From the NCBI RefSeq assembly GCF_018881905.1, contig NZ_JACVPM010000003.1:1-64000 (forward strand): 64,000 nucleotides of DNA, given 5' to 3'. Position 1 is the stretch's first letter. Each line of letters opens with the position of its first letter. The stretch comes from Polynucleobacter sp. MG-27-Goln-C1 (GTDB lineage: Bacteria; Pseudomonadota; Gammaproteobacteria; Burkholderiales; Burkholderiaceae). The notes beneath the pieces were generated by a model. That model had not been told where the DNA came from, made no database searches, and worked only from the letters and a program-made list of their open reading frames with translations. This document shows positions 9,739 to 18,574 of this stretch, piece by piece. The translations under genes and the position numbers were made by a program.

Positions 9739-10674
9739 TCAATCCTGTGACCTATATATTTCTTCGATAATTGCGGGTTGAGTTAACTCGCGTTCTAAAT
9801 AAATTCGCCCAATATACTCCCCAATGACCCCTAAAATCAGAAAGTTTATTCCAAAAGAAAACAACACTATAGTGATTGTGAAAGCTACCCCAGATGCGAA
9901 TGGGGCACCAAGATACAATTTAGCAATAACTATATAAAATACTAGCAAAAAAGAAGTGGCAGAAAATAAAAATCCAAAGATGCTTGCCAATCTTAAAGGC
10001 GTAATATTCCCACTTACAAGTCCATCTCTTGCATAAGAAAAATAATGTGGATAATTTACCTTGGAGGTTCCTCGTTTTCTGATTCCTCGATCATATGGCA
10101 CCCCTTTAGACTTAAACCCTAGGCGTGTTATGAGCCCTGGTAGATAGGGGTCAAATTTTGTTTTTTTAAGCTCCTCAATCACGCACCTATCCAAAAACCA
10201 AGAGCCGGTTTCTAGCTGAACTTGATAACCCTTGATGCTATTTTCAATTCGCCTATATGCCTTTCTGAATGCACTAAACAGGCTGCTCTCCACCCTGGTT
10301 ATTCTTTTTCCATACACAACTTTGAAGCCGCCCTCCCAATAATGCAAAAAATCTAGCAAAAGACTTGGGGGGTCTTGAAGATCGCAGTCAAAAATCACGC
10401 AAGCGTCATCTGGTGAATTAATAAAACCCGTATAAATCGATTTCATATAACCAAAATTTCTAGAGTACTTAATTAAAGTTATATTCTTGTTTATTAAACC
10501 TAAGCTTTTGATTTTTTCGCAGGTATCATCTTCGCTATTGTTATCAACAAAAATGTAATTAAACTGGTACCTATCTCTATATGGGAGAGTGCATTTGTTA
10601 AATTCTAAAAAAAAATCCTCTACATTTTCAGACTCATTGTAGACAGGACATAAAATTGAGACAGTTTTAAGCAC
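9739..10674 (-). CDS. GT2 glycosyltransferase, GtrB/ArnC-like, two C-terminal membrane segments
   Basis: A 311-residue polyprenyl-phosphate glycosyltransferase. The GT-A domain begins SILCPVYNESENV, has VDNNSEDDT near residue 43 and the metal-binding FDCDLQDPP near residue 95. RGIRKRGTSKVNY near residue 200 is the GtrB/DPMS-type acceptor loop. Two long hydrophobic helices at about 230-255 and 265-290 anchor the C-terminus. It probably moves a sugar from a nucleotide to undecaprenyl phosphate for a flipped, periplasmic modification. A GtrA-type protein is encoded at 16887-17294. It is read from the strand opposite to its neighbours and starts one base after the upstream flavoprotein gene stops. 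Confidence 0.85.
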   Translation of the reverse strand: MLKTVSILCPVYNESENVEDFFLEFNKCTLPYRDRYQFNYIFVDNNSEDDTCEKIKSLGLINKNITLIKYSRNFGYMKSIYTGFINSPDDACVIFDCDLQDPPSLLLDFLHYWEGGFKVVYGKRITRVESSLFSAFRKAYRRIENSIKGYQVQLETGSWFLDRCVIEELKKTKFDPYLPGLITRLGFKSKGVPYDRGIRKRGTSKVNYPHYFSYARDGLVSGNITPLRLASIFGFLFSATSFLLVFYIVIAKLYLGAPFASGVAFTITIVLFSFGINFLILGVIGEYIGRIYLERELTQPAIIEEIYRSQD

Positions 10675-10675
10675 T

Positions 10676-12058
10676 TTATACCTCGCTCTTAAAAACTGAT
10701 GATTGTGATAGCTTTCCAGAAATCTGAAGCCCTCTTAATATGCAGTCATCAGACCAATAATACTTCCATTGACCAAATCTTCCTGCCAAGATAAGATCCC
10801 CCGTTGAAAATTTTCTGGATGCAACTGAGTGCCAATCTTCATTGGGCTCTAAATCATCAGCTTCTCTTAACAAGCCGAACTTGGAAAGCCAATCAAGAAC
10901 GATTTCTTGGTTGGCTCGTCTATCTTTATTAAAAATTACATTTGCGTAAGGAATATATTTATAAGTTGCCTTATTAATGCCGTCTAGCAACTTCATTTGT
11001 AAAACTTCCTCGCAAACCTTAGCCGTTATTTCTTCGTAGCTCATATTGAATGGTTTGAACGTGGATTCATAAACCTCAACTTGTATACCTATTTTATCTG
11101 CGGGGGTGTTATTGGGAGATAACTTATTTATACAGTGTAATCGGGTGCTCATTTTATTTTCATCGTACACATACATCCAGTGAAAATTAACATTAAGCTG
11201 GCTCGATGCTTCGATATTTATCAACAATACTGACGTGCATGATAGTTTTTTAGAGGCATCCCTTACCTCGGATGGAGCATCAGCCAAATATATTAATTGT
11301 GGTAGCGGGATTGTGCTGATTAATTTTTTATAATTATGTGTTTTCCCATTGGAGAAATGTAAAAGTTTATTCTTTAAATCAATTTTAGATACGATATGTT
11401 CAAAACTGATATCTGAACCCTCTCTCAATAAGCTCGCATAACTATAGAATCCCCCTTGGTTAGGGTAGGAAACCTCATCAACATAGTGGGCTCCGATAAC
11501 TTGATTTCCATGATAGCCGTTAAGTACGGCATCGGACGAGGGCTTAAAAACCCTATTACCTATCCAGTCGACATCCAGCTCACTTGGTGCTTGTGTCCAA
11601 TATTTTTTTGTATATGCCCATGGAAAGTTAACGCTAAAAACAGTTCCAAAAGCCTCCTTTAACCAATCTGCATAGTCTTTAGGGTTCGCTACACTCTTCT
11701 GGGCTGATTGATGCATAAAGCTGTTCAAGCACTCGGTTCGCAATGGCTCCGGAACATATCTTAAGTTAGATTGGACTGGGTGGGGTACCAATGAGCCGTT
11801 AAAATAATTTAAGATAGTAGTCTGAAATTTTGAAGCGCCGCTGCTGACGCTCTTGGTCAATAGTTTTTTTATGTAAGGGTGCTTTGTAAAAGAAACATGC
11901 GGGCCCTCATCCCAATAAAATTTGTTTTCTTCGTGTGTGTAAGCATGCCCGCCTGCGTGATTCTTAGCCTCAAAGATGTGACACAAATCATGCCCAATAT
12001 GGTACGAACAGCTAAGTCCAGCTAAGCCTGCCCCTAAAATGGTATATTCATTATCCAT
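10676..12058 (-). CDS. FAD-dependent oxidoreductase, UDP-galactopyranose-mutase/amine-oxidase-like
   Basis: A 460-residue flavoprotein. The N-terminal dinucleotide-binding motif is ILGAGLAGLSCSYHIG (residues 7-22), followed by an FEAKNHAGGHAYT segment that contacts FAD. Further on are DEGPH and a C-terminal RFGQWKYYWSDDCILRG block typical of protoporphyrinogen-oxidase and UGM-like proteins. In polysaccharide loci such proteins often act on nucleotide sugars, but the substrate is unknown here. It is followed directly by the GT2 gene, making a two-gene unit on the minus strand. The start codon lies at the 5' edge of the oppositely oriented gene, with essentially no intergenic space. Confidence 0.75.
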   Translation of the reverse strand: MDNEYTILGAGLAGLSCSYHIGHDLCHIFEAKNHAGGHAYTHEENKFYWDEGPHVSFTKHPYIKKLLTKSVSSGASKFQTTILNYFNGSLVPHPVQSNLRYVPEPLRTECLNSFMHQSAQKSVANPKDYADWLKEAFGTVFSVNFPWAYTKKYWTQAPSELDVDWIGNRVFKPSSDAVLNGYHGNQVIGAHYVDEVSYPNQGGFYSYASLLREGSDISFEHIVSKIDLKNKLLHFSNGKTHNYKKLISTIPLPQLIYLADAPSEVRDASKKLSCTSVLLINIEASSQLNVNFHWMYVYDENKMSTRLHCINKLSPNNTPADKIGIQVEVYESTFKPFNMSYEEITAKVCEEVLQMKLLDGINKATYKYIPYANVIFNKDRRANQEIVLDWLSKFGLLREADDLEPNEDWHSVASRKFSTGDLILAGRFGQWKYYWSDDCILRGLQISGKLSQSSVFKSEV

Positions 12059-12080
12059 GAGAAAAAAATTAGCAGAAAAA

Positions 12081-13661
12081 ATGAAATTTGTTCATAAAAT
12101 TAATCAGCATTTAAATATATTAGTATTTGGATTTTTTTCAATTATTTTTATATGTATAACTTACTTAAGGGTAAATACGCCAATTTCAATGATGGGCGAT
12201 ACTGGTTTATTATATTCATTGCTGGAAAGCATCCATAATGGAAATGGGCAATATACTCAAATCTTTGCAAGTATATCAGATTTGATTTTTACATCTAATT
12301 TGCCATCGGCCCCACTTGAAAAAGTTTGTGAAATGGGGGTAAGTAGTTTTTCATACACCGAAGAGCAGATGGATTTTTTCAAATACCACACTTACTATAT
12401 CCTATACCCAATATCACTATTAGTATATTTATTTAAAACGCCTTATGTAGTGCAGGGTTTAAATATACTTGCGTTTTTTTCATTATTGTTCATATCATTT
12501 TTTATATTATCAAGGCTAACTCAATCAAGGCTTATTGCGCTTCTGGGCATTAGTTGCGTTGCCTTACATCCTGCTTGGTCCCAATCTATCATTGGGCAAC
12601 CATACATCGATAGGTTATTTCTTCCAGTAGGTCTATTGATATACTATTTTGCAGAAAATAATAAATTAAAATCCCTCCTGTTTTCAATCTTAGTCGGATG
12701 CCTTATCAATGAAAAATGCATTTTATATATAGCAGTTTTTTTAGTTGCACATTCAGTTTTATTTTTTAAAAAAGATTTTTTAAGATATAGAATATTTGAG
12801 TTTATCCTTGGCTTATTATTACTATTATTATTTTATATAATTACAAAGCTTGTAATTAATAATGCTTATTATTCAAGTGCAATACCCAAGGACATTTCAT
12901 CGTTAATAATGTATTTTAATGATGAAAGATTCCTTAATGGATCTATATCATTAATATTAATTAGCTTCATATTTATAGTGGTACCACTATTTAAGAATTT
13001 CAGATATGCATTGATATCAATCATAATGCTACTACCTAACATAATAGGAAATATTGGCGGCGCCGAAAAAACAGGATTTTCTACTCACTATCATTCACTT
13101 TACTTCCCATTTTTAGTATATGGCTTTTTAGTTGGATTTGCATCAATAAAAAAATTTAGTATGTCAATAATAAATACATTTATATTATATTTATTTATAT
13201 TTATTAATATAGCAATTTTTTATTCTACTTATAATATTAACTCTGATCAAATTTTAAGTGTAAAACTTAAATATAATAATTTAACATTATATTCAAGCTT
13301 AAAGAATCTTATTATTAGCAGGCAATCTAATGCACATATTCAAAAAATATTATTTGAAAACATTCCAAAAAATGCGAATATTTCTTCTATCGAAGCGGGT
13401 ATGCCTTATTTATTTAAATATCAAAATGTTAATTATTATCCATTAAATATTGGAAAATCTGATTTTTTAGTGGTCAAATTTAACCCCCATAGTCAGCCAA
13501 AACTGATTGAAGGATACTCTAGTTATCAGGGTGAAACCCATCAGAAAAGTGCAAACATATGCCTTACTCAAAGTATTATCAAGCAAAATTTTGACTTAGA
13601 TAATCCAGTATTTTTTTCAAACTCAGGGCTTGCTCTGATTAAAAAAATACCTTCTAATTAG
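12081..13661 (+). CDS. Polytopic membrane protein, very AT-rich, unknown
   Basis: An integral membrane protein of about 526 residues with around ten hydrophobic segments and a soluble C-terminal portion after residue 400. The length and layout fit O-antigen polymerase or GT-C-type proteins, but I see no diagnostic motif. I chose the ATG at 12081, which follows purine-rich GCAGAAAAA and avoids the divergent gene. ATGs at 12057 and 12039 would overlap the start of the minus-strand flavoprotein. Base composition is extreme even for this locus: 13141-13200 contains only 6 G or C. This suggests recent acquisition. The next 120 bases lead to wecB. Confidence 0.65.
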   Translation: MKFVHKINQHLNILVFGFFSIIFICITYLRVNTPISMMGDTGLLYSLLESIHNGNGQYTQIFASISDLIFTSNLPSAPLEKVCEMGVSSFSYTEEQMDFFKYHTYYILYPISLLVYLFKTPYVVQGLNILAFFSLLFISFFILSRLTQSRLIALLGISCVALHPAWSQSIIGQPYIDRLFLPVGLLIYYFAENNKLKSLLFSILVGCLINEKCILYIAVFLVAHSVLFFKKDFLRYRIFEFILGLLLLLLFYIITKLVINNAYYSSAIPKDISSLIMYFNDERFLNGSISLILISFIFIVVPLFKNFRYALISIIMLLPNIIGNIGGAEKTGFSTHYHSLYFPFLVYGFLVGFASIKKFSMSIINTFILYLFIFINIAIFYSTYNINSDQILSVKLKYNNLTLYSSLKNLIISRQSNAHIQKILFENIPKNANISSIEAGMPYLFKYQNVNYYPLNIGKSDFLVVKFNPHSQPKLIEGYSSYQGETHQKSANICLTQSIIKQNFDLDNPVFFSNSGLALIKKIPSN

Positions 13662-13784
13662 TTTTGATGCTGAATTAATTAAATCTTATTTGGAGTAATT
13701 TTTATCTTGGCTGTTGGCCAATTTCCAAATGAAATGATTGAAGAATATATCTGATTTGAAAATTAACGATGAGGTAAGGGTCGC

Positions 13785-14903
13785 ATGAAAAAAATTCTCT
13801 GTATTGTGGGGACAAGGCCAGAAGCAATCAAGATGGCACCTGTAATTAATTTGTTGAAATCTGACAAATCCATTCAGGTCCGAGTATTGGCTACAGCGCA
13901 GCATAGACAAATGCTCGATCAGGTTTTAAATATATTTAACATAGAGCCAGACCTCGATCTTGATGTTATGCGCCCAAATCAAGATTTAACGACCCTCACT
14001 GCTAGATTACTTAACGGTTTAAATGACGTATTAATTGTAGAAAAGCCAGATATAGTTCTGGCACAAGGGGATACTACAACCGTATTTACTGCAGCGCTTG
14101 CATCTTTTTACCATAAAATTCCATTCGGTCACATCGAAGCTGGATTAAGAACCTGGGATATAAATAATCCATTTCCCGAGGAGATGAATAGGGTTTTGGT
14201 AAGTAAAATTACTAATTGGCACTTTGCCCCAACAGAGCGGTCTAAGTTAAATTTATTGGCAGAAGGAGTTCAGGAAGATAGGATCTTTGTTACTGGAAAC
14301 ACAGTTATTGATGCATTGTTTAGTGTAATAAAAAAATCAGCAGAAATTTCATCTGGGATAGACCCTATTAAAAGGCTGATATTGGTTACAGTGCATCGCC
14401 GTGAAAATTTTGGCAAGCCTTTCGAGGATATTTGCGCCGCATTAATAACTTTGCTAGAAAATAATTCTGATATACAAGTGCTATTTCCAGTGCATCCAAA
14501 TCCAAATATACAAGAATATGCTAATAAGATTTTTGGAGGTCATCCCAGAATTGTGATGTGCAAACCTTTGGATTACCTGCCCTTTATCAATGCAATGCAA
14601 AGAGCTTTTCTGATTTTAAGTGACTCTGGTGGCGTTCAGGAGGAGGCTCCTGCTTTAGGAAAGCCGGTGTTAGTCCTAAGGGAGGCAACCGAAAGGCCTG
14701 AGGCAGTTGAGACGGGCGCTGTTAAGCTAATTGGCGTTAAGTATGAAGTTATTGTTAGTGAGGTGCAAAAATTACTAGATGACAATAATATGTACGAATC
14801 TATGCTAAAAGGTGGCTCTCCCTATGGGGATGGCCGTGCTGCTAGCAGAATTATTGATGTATTGCATAAATATTTTGACAAGCAAAAGATTGTTGAGGGT
14901 TAA
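13785..14903 (+). CDS. wecB: UDP-N-acetylglucosamine 2-epimerase, non-hydrolysing
   Basis: Interconverts UDP-GlcNAc and UDP-ManNAc, giving precursors for ManNAc-type residues. It begins CIVGTRPEAIKMAPVI and contains QGDTTTVF near residue 95, the GHIEAGLRT block near 115, VTVHRRENFG near 205 and LSDSGGVQEEAPALGKPVLVLREATERPE near 275. All are hallmark WecB segments with the conserved Asp, Glu and His positions. At 372 residues it has normal length. A GAGGTAAGGG ribosome site precedes the ATG. No UDP-ManNAc dehydrogenase (wecC) is next to it, so the ManNAc form may be used directly, or wecC lies elsewhere. Confidence 0.95.
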   Translation: MKKILCIVGTRPEAIKMAPVINLLKSDKSIQVRVLATAQHRQMLDQVLNIFNIEPDLDLDVMRPNQDLTTLTARLLNGLNDVLIVEKPDIVLAQGDTTTVFTAALASFYHKIPFGHIEAGLRTWDINNPFPEEMNRVLVSKITNWHFAPTERSKLNLLAEGVQEDRIFVTGNTVIDALFSVIKKSAEISSGIDPIKRLILVTVHRRENFGKPFEDICAALITLLENNSDIQVLFPVHPNPNIQEYANKIFGGHPRIVMCKPLDYLPFINAMQRAFLILSDSGGVQEEAPALGKPVLVLREATERPEAVETGAVKLIGVKYEVIVSEVQKLLDDNNMYESMLKGGSPYGDGRAASRIIDVLHKYFDKQKIVEG

Positions 14904-14936
14904 TTGCTTATTGGAACCCAAGCTGAGTCGAATGTA

Positions 14937-16028
14937 ATGGGCAGGACAATTCTTTACATTATGAATGTGGATTGGGACTGGATAAAGCAACGGCCTCATT
15001 TCTTGGCGGAAAAGCTTTCAGCATCTAACAATGTCTATGTTTTCTATCCTTACACGTGGAGAAGATCAAATCTTGTTCGCAATCCGAGAGAAGGCGTTAA
15101 GCTGTTTCCATTATTTCGACTGCCCTTTGGTGGAAGATTAAAAATAATAAAGAGGATAAATTTTTGGATATGGAAATTCTATTTTTCGATATTGTTGAAA
15201 TTCAAAAATTTTGATTTTATTTGGATTTCATCACCAGAAATATTTGAAACTTTACCCATCAATATCACTCCGGAGATAATTTATGATTGCATGGATGATG
15301 TTTTAGGTTTTTATAAAAATCAGCATAGCTACGAATATATCTTAGAGGCTGAGGAGAGATTGATAAAGAAAAGTAAGCATATTTTTTGCTCTAGCACTAA
15401 TCTTGCAAATAAAATACTTAGACGGGGTGGCCATGAAGATAAATATACAGTTGTATTTAATGGCTTTGAGCCGATTAATTCAGTAATAAACAGCCAAATA
15501 AACAGATCTAATATTAGATATGATTTATTCAGAATTGGCTATATTGGAACAATATCTTCGTGGTTCGATTTTTCAGTCATTTTAGAGGCTGTTATAAAAT
15601 TACCTAATGTAATTTTTTATATTATTGGACCCGAAGAAAATCTTATTGAGTCCAAGCCCGATCATGAGAGAATAGTATTTCTAGGGCCTATCCAACATAA
15701 TGAATTACATCAATATTCGATAGAACTAAATCTTCTAGTGATGCCCTTTATAGTAAATTCCCTGGTGAAATCAGTTGATCCAGTAAAAATTTATGAATAT
15801 ATATATTTTGATAAGCCGATAGTATCTGTTTATTACGCAGGCTTGGAAAAATTTGAACGATTTGTTGATTTTTACATCGATAAAAATGAATTCGTATCTA
15901 TAATCAAAAAGTATTTAAATGGTAGTGCAAAAAAGAAATATTCTTCATTGGAAAGGGAGTCATTTCTTTTGGAAAATTCATGGGATAAGCGCTGCCTTGA
16001 TATTTGCTCGACGTTAAGCCGCCTATAA
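14937..16028 (+). CDS. Glycosyltransferase, GT4/GT1-like
   Basis: A 363-residue GT-B glycosyltransferase. It starts ILYIMNVDWDWIKQRPHFLAE, has an IYDCMDDVLGF segment near residue 120 and the late SVDPVKIYEYIYFDKPIV donor-site block with the conserved glutamate. It shares the QRP and SPVK/DPVK motifs with the gene at 2-1420, so the two are paralogues or close relatives. I placed the start at ATG 14937. A TTG at 14904, directly after the wecB stop, would add 11 residues. It likely adds one sugar of the repeat unit on the cytoplasmic face. Confidence 0.8.
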   Translation: MGRTILYIMNVDWDWIKQRPHFLAEKLSASNNVYVFYPYTWRRSNLVRNPREGVKLFPLFRLPFGGRLKIIKRINFWIWKFYFSILLKFKNFDFIWISSPEIFETLPINITPEIIYDCMDDVLGFYKNQHSYEYILEAEERLIKKSKHIFCSSTNLANKILRRGGHEDKYTVVFNGFEPINSVINSQINRSNIRYDLFRIGYIGTISSWFDFSVILEAVIKLPNVIFYIIGPEENLIESKPDHERIVFLGPIQHNELHQYSIELNLLVMPFIVNSLVKSVDPVKIYEYIYFDKPIVSVYYAGLEKFERFVDFYIDKNEFVSIIKKYLNGSAKKKYSSLERESFLLENSWDKRCLDICSTLSRL

Positions 16029-16095
16029 ATTTTAAGGTAGTAGACGGATTTTGGTGCGTAAGCCTATGTTTGAAAAATAGATGAGTGGAGAATGA

Positions 16096-16890
16096 ATGAG
16101 GCGATTAATAAACTTGTTAAGCGATCCAATGATAAGAGGTATGGATATTGAGGGCGTAAGTCGCTTAGATGCACATCATAAAATGCTCAAAAAAAAACGC
16201 ATGTTGAGAGAGGTTTTTGATGAGTTTCACCACCTATTTAAGCAATTGAATTTGAAGTTTTTAAATGGCCATGGACTTGAGATAGAGCTTGGGTCCGGAG
16301 TTTCATTGATGAGGGATAAATACCCTGAGGTATTGGCAACAGATATTGTTAATGCTCCGCATCTCGATAGAGTTCTAAATGCCGAAAAGATGGACCTAGA
16401 AGATTGCTCAGTAAGAGTGCTGTACGGTCAGAATTGTTTCCATCACTTTCTGCATCCAGACAAATTCTTCGGGGAGTTAGAGCGTGTTCTAGTTCCTGGT
16501 GGCGGATTTATTATGCTTGATCCTTACCATGGTCCATTTGCTCAATTTTTGTTCAAGCGATTATTTAAAACAGAGGGATTTGATAAAAAATTTCCGTCTT
16601 GGGAAACTCCGCTATGTGCGCCAATGCACGGAGCGAACCAAGCATTGAGTTATATCGTATTCGAGAGGGATAGGGTTAAATTTGAACAAAAATATCCTTC
16701 GCTGAAAATTGTCCATAAGCAGACTCTTGGCAATTATTTAAAGTATCTATTGTCTGGGGGATTAAATTTTAGACAGATTCTTCCTGATAAATTGACGGGT
16801 ACGGTAAGCTTCCTTGAAAAAATATTAACCCCCTTTCAGTCTGTCTTAGCTTTGCATCATGTTGTTGTTATCCAAAAGCTAGAACGATGA
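16096..16890 (+). CDS. SAM-dependent methyltransferase, class I
   Basis: A 264-residue protein with a Methyltransferase_11-type core. LEIELGSGVSLM (residues 61-72) is motif I that binds SAM, ATDIVN follows the second strand, and ERVLVPGGGFIMLDPY near residue 130 is the post-core motif. The N-terminus is basic and helical. It may methylate a sugar or a lipid-linked intermediate; the acceptor is unknown. A TGGAGAATGA ribosome site precedes the ATG. The stop overlaps the GtrA gene start by ATGA, so it is coupled to the cassette that follows. Confidence 0.85.
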   Translation: MRRLINLLSDPMIRGMDIEGVSRLDAHHKMLKKKRMLREVFDEFHHLFKQLNLKFLNGHGLEIELGSGVSLMRDKYPEVLATDIVNAPHLDRVLNAEKMDLEDCSVRVLYGQNCFHHFLHPDKFFGELERVLVPGGGFIMLDPYHGPFAQFLFKRLFKTEGFDKKFPSWETPLCAPMHGANQALSYIVFERDRVKFEQKYPSLKIVHKQTLGNYLKYLLSGGLNFRQILPDKLTGTVSFLEKILTPFQSVLALHHVVVIQKLER

Positions 16891-17294
16891 CCTTTCTAAA
16901 ATATTTAGCGGTGCAGGTATTGGCTTATGTCATCGATATGGGGGGTTTTATATTAATCGTAAGTTTGACATTTATTAGTCCCATTGGTGCTAATGTCCTC
17001 TCGAAATTTTTTGCTGGCATCTTCGCATTTACTGTACAAAGAAAATTTACCTTTAAGATTCCAGCTAATTATCAAACGCGTAAACAGGCTGCACTCTACT
17101 TTTTAGTATTAATTATTAATATTCCAATTGCTAGTACAGTACTTTTTCTGGCGCTCTATCTAGTATCCGATGCTGTTTTAGCAAAATTTTTATCAGACAT
17201 AGCTTGTGTTGGGATCTCATATCTGCTGAGTAAGCACCTTATTTTTTCTAAAACCCATAGCACTGCTGATAATTTAGGATTTTTAAAGGGATGA
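16887..17294 (+). CDS. GtrA family membrane protein
   Basis: A 135-residue protein of four hydrophobic helices, matching the GtrA/DPMS3-type fold. The conserved FxxxRKFTF element appears as AFTVQRKFTFK near residue 50, and SYLLSKHLIF lies at the end. GtrA proteins are thought to flip or support polyprenyl-phosphate sugars together with GtrB-type GT2 enzymes, and two such GT2 genes are in this locus. ATGA overlaps join it to the genes on both sides. Confidence 0.85.
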   Translation: MTFLKYLAVQVLAYVIDMGGFILIVSLTFISPIGANVLSKFFAGIFAFTVQRKFTFKIPANYQTRKQAALYFLVLIINIPIASTVLFLALYLVSDAVLAKFLSDIACVGISYLLSKHLIFSKTHSTADNLGFLKG

Positions 17295-18574
17295 AGATAG
17301 CAGTTACTGGATCAACGGGTTATATAGGCAAAAGATTGTTGCTCGCCGCCTTAAAGAGGGGGCACCAAGTTATTTCCCTATCTCGAGTGCCAAGCTCAAC
17401 ATTCGCAACAAATTGGATTAAATATGATTTAGGATCCTACGAACCTCTAAATTTGCCTTTGGATGTTGATGCCATCGTTCATCTTGCTGCAAATACATCA
17501 TTTAATAGTGGATTAACCGAGCGTGAGGAAATTGATGCTGCCGCACGAGTCATAGATATTGCAAGAGCTAGAGGCATCAGGTGTATCTTTATATCGAGTC
17601 AAACCGCACGAAGTGATGCTCCTACCACCTACGGTAGGATTAAATTTCAAATTGAACAAATGGTGATTGACTCAGGTGGTTTTGTTATTAGGCCTGGACT
17701 AGTCTATGGCGGCCCTTCCAATGGCCTATATGGAGAGCTTGTGAGATTGGTCAAAAAGTTCCATTTTTTACCTTTGTTTTTGCCGGGCCCGCGAATTCAG
17801 CCAATTCATGTTGATGATCTGGTGATAGGTATTCTTAAGGTTGCAGAATGTTCGAATAACGCCATTAATTCTATTGTGATGCTTGGCAGTGTAAATTCAA
17901 TATCCTTTTCTTATTTTTTACGAAGTGTTGCGAGATATCGTTTGCGTGTATCAAGAATTTATATTCCCTTCCCTTCGATTATTATTCGCTATCTGGCAGG
18001 GATCTTTGAGAAAATTGGTGGCGGCCTAAACCGACTAAATTCCTTATTCAATCTAGTCGAGATGCGGACTGAAAATGATTTAAGTTTTCTCGATTTGAAT
18101 TTGAGGCCATTAGATTCTGGTTTAAATTGCTCTGGATCAAATAGGAGGCGAAAATTACTTCTTGAGGGACTTGCATTTTATTCATATATAGATGGTGCTA
18201 AAGCAAAAAATATAAACATACGTTATTACGTCAGAATTATTGAAAAGCTTCGTAATGCAATCGCGCTCGATCTTCCATTGTGGCCTAAAACATGGCCGCT
18301 CTGGATTACTCTTCTTGATAGAAAAAAAATAAAGAAATATCCATGGATTGAAGAATTTAAATGGAGGCTTAAGGCTACTACATTATTAGCCGAGGCAAGT
18401 ACGGATGGCGCTTTACATTTTATTGATCCAAAAGGTGGTGGGTTTATGCGTAGCCTTTTTGGAATTTTTGGAGCTTTATTATGTGAAATTTTGTTATTAA
18501 TATGCAAATTCCTGTTCGCCCCATTATTGCAGTTAATAATTTTTAGAAAACTTGAATCGAATCATGAGTTATGA
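17291..18574 (+). CDS. NAD-dependent epimerase/dehydratase family protein with long C-terminal extension
   Basis: A 427-residue protein. Residues 1-230 are an atypical extended SDR: TGSTGYIGKRLLLAAL at the N-terminus, VHLAANT, a TTYGRIKFQ catalytic YxxxK, RPGLVYGG, and the IQPIHVDDLV element seen in sugar and NDUFA9-like SDRs. The remaining 200 residues form no domain I recognise and end in a hydrophobic stretch (about 390-420) that could anchor it to the membrane. It starts in the GtrA stop (ATGA) and its stop overlaps the GMC gene start. Substrate unknown; oxidation or reduction of a lipid-linked sugar is an inference. Confidence 0.75.
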   Translation: MKIAVTGSTGYIGKRLLLAALKRGHQVISLSRVPSSTFATNWIKYDLGSYEPLNLPLDVDAIVHLAANTSFNSGLTEREEIDAAARVIDIARARGIRCIFISSQTARSDAPTTYGRIKFQIEQMVIDSGGFVIRPGLVYGGPSNGLYGELVRLVKKFHFLPLFLPGPRIQPIHVDDLVIGILKVAECSNNAINSIVMLGSVNSISFSYFLRSVARYRLRVSRIYIPFPSIIIRYLAGIFEKIGGGLNRLNSLFNLVEMRTENDLSFLDLNLRPLDSGLNCSGSNRRRKLLLEGLAFYSYIDGAKAKNINIRYYVRIIEKLRNAIALDLPLWPKTWPLWITLLDRKKIKKYPWIEEFKWRLKATTLLAEASTDGALHFIDPKGGGFMRSLFGIFGALLCEILLLICKFLFAPLLQLIIFRKLESNHEL

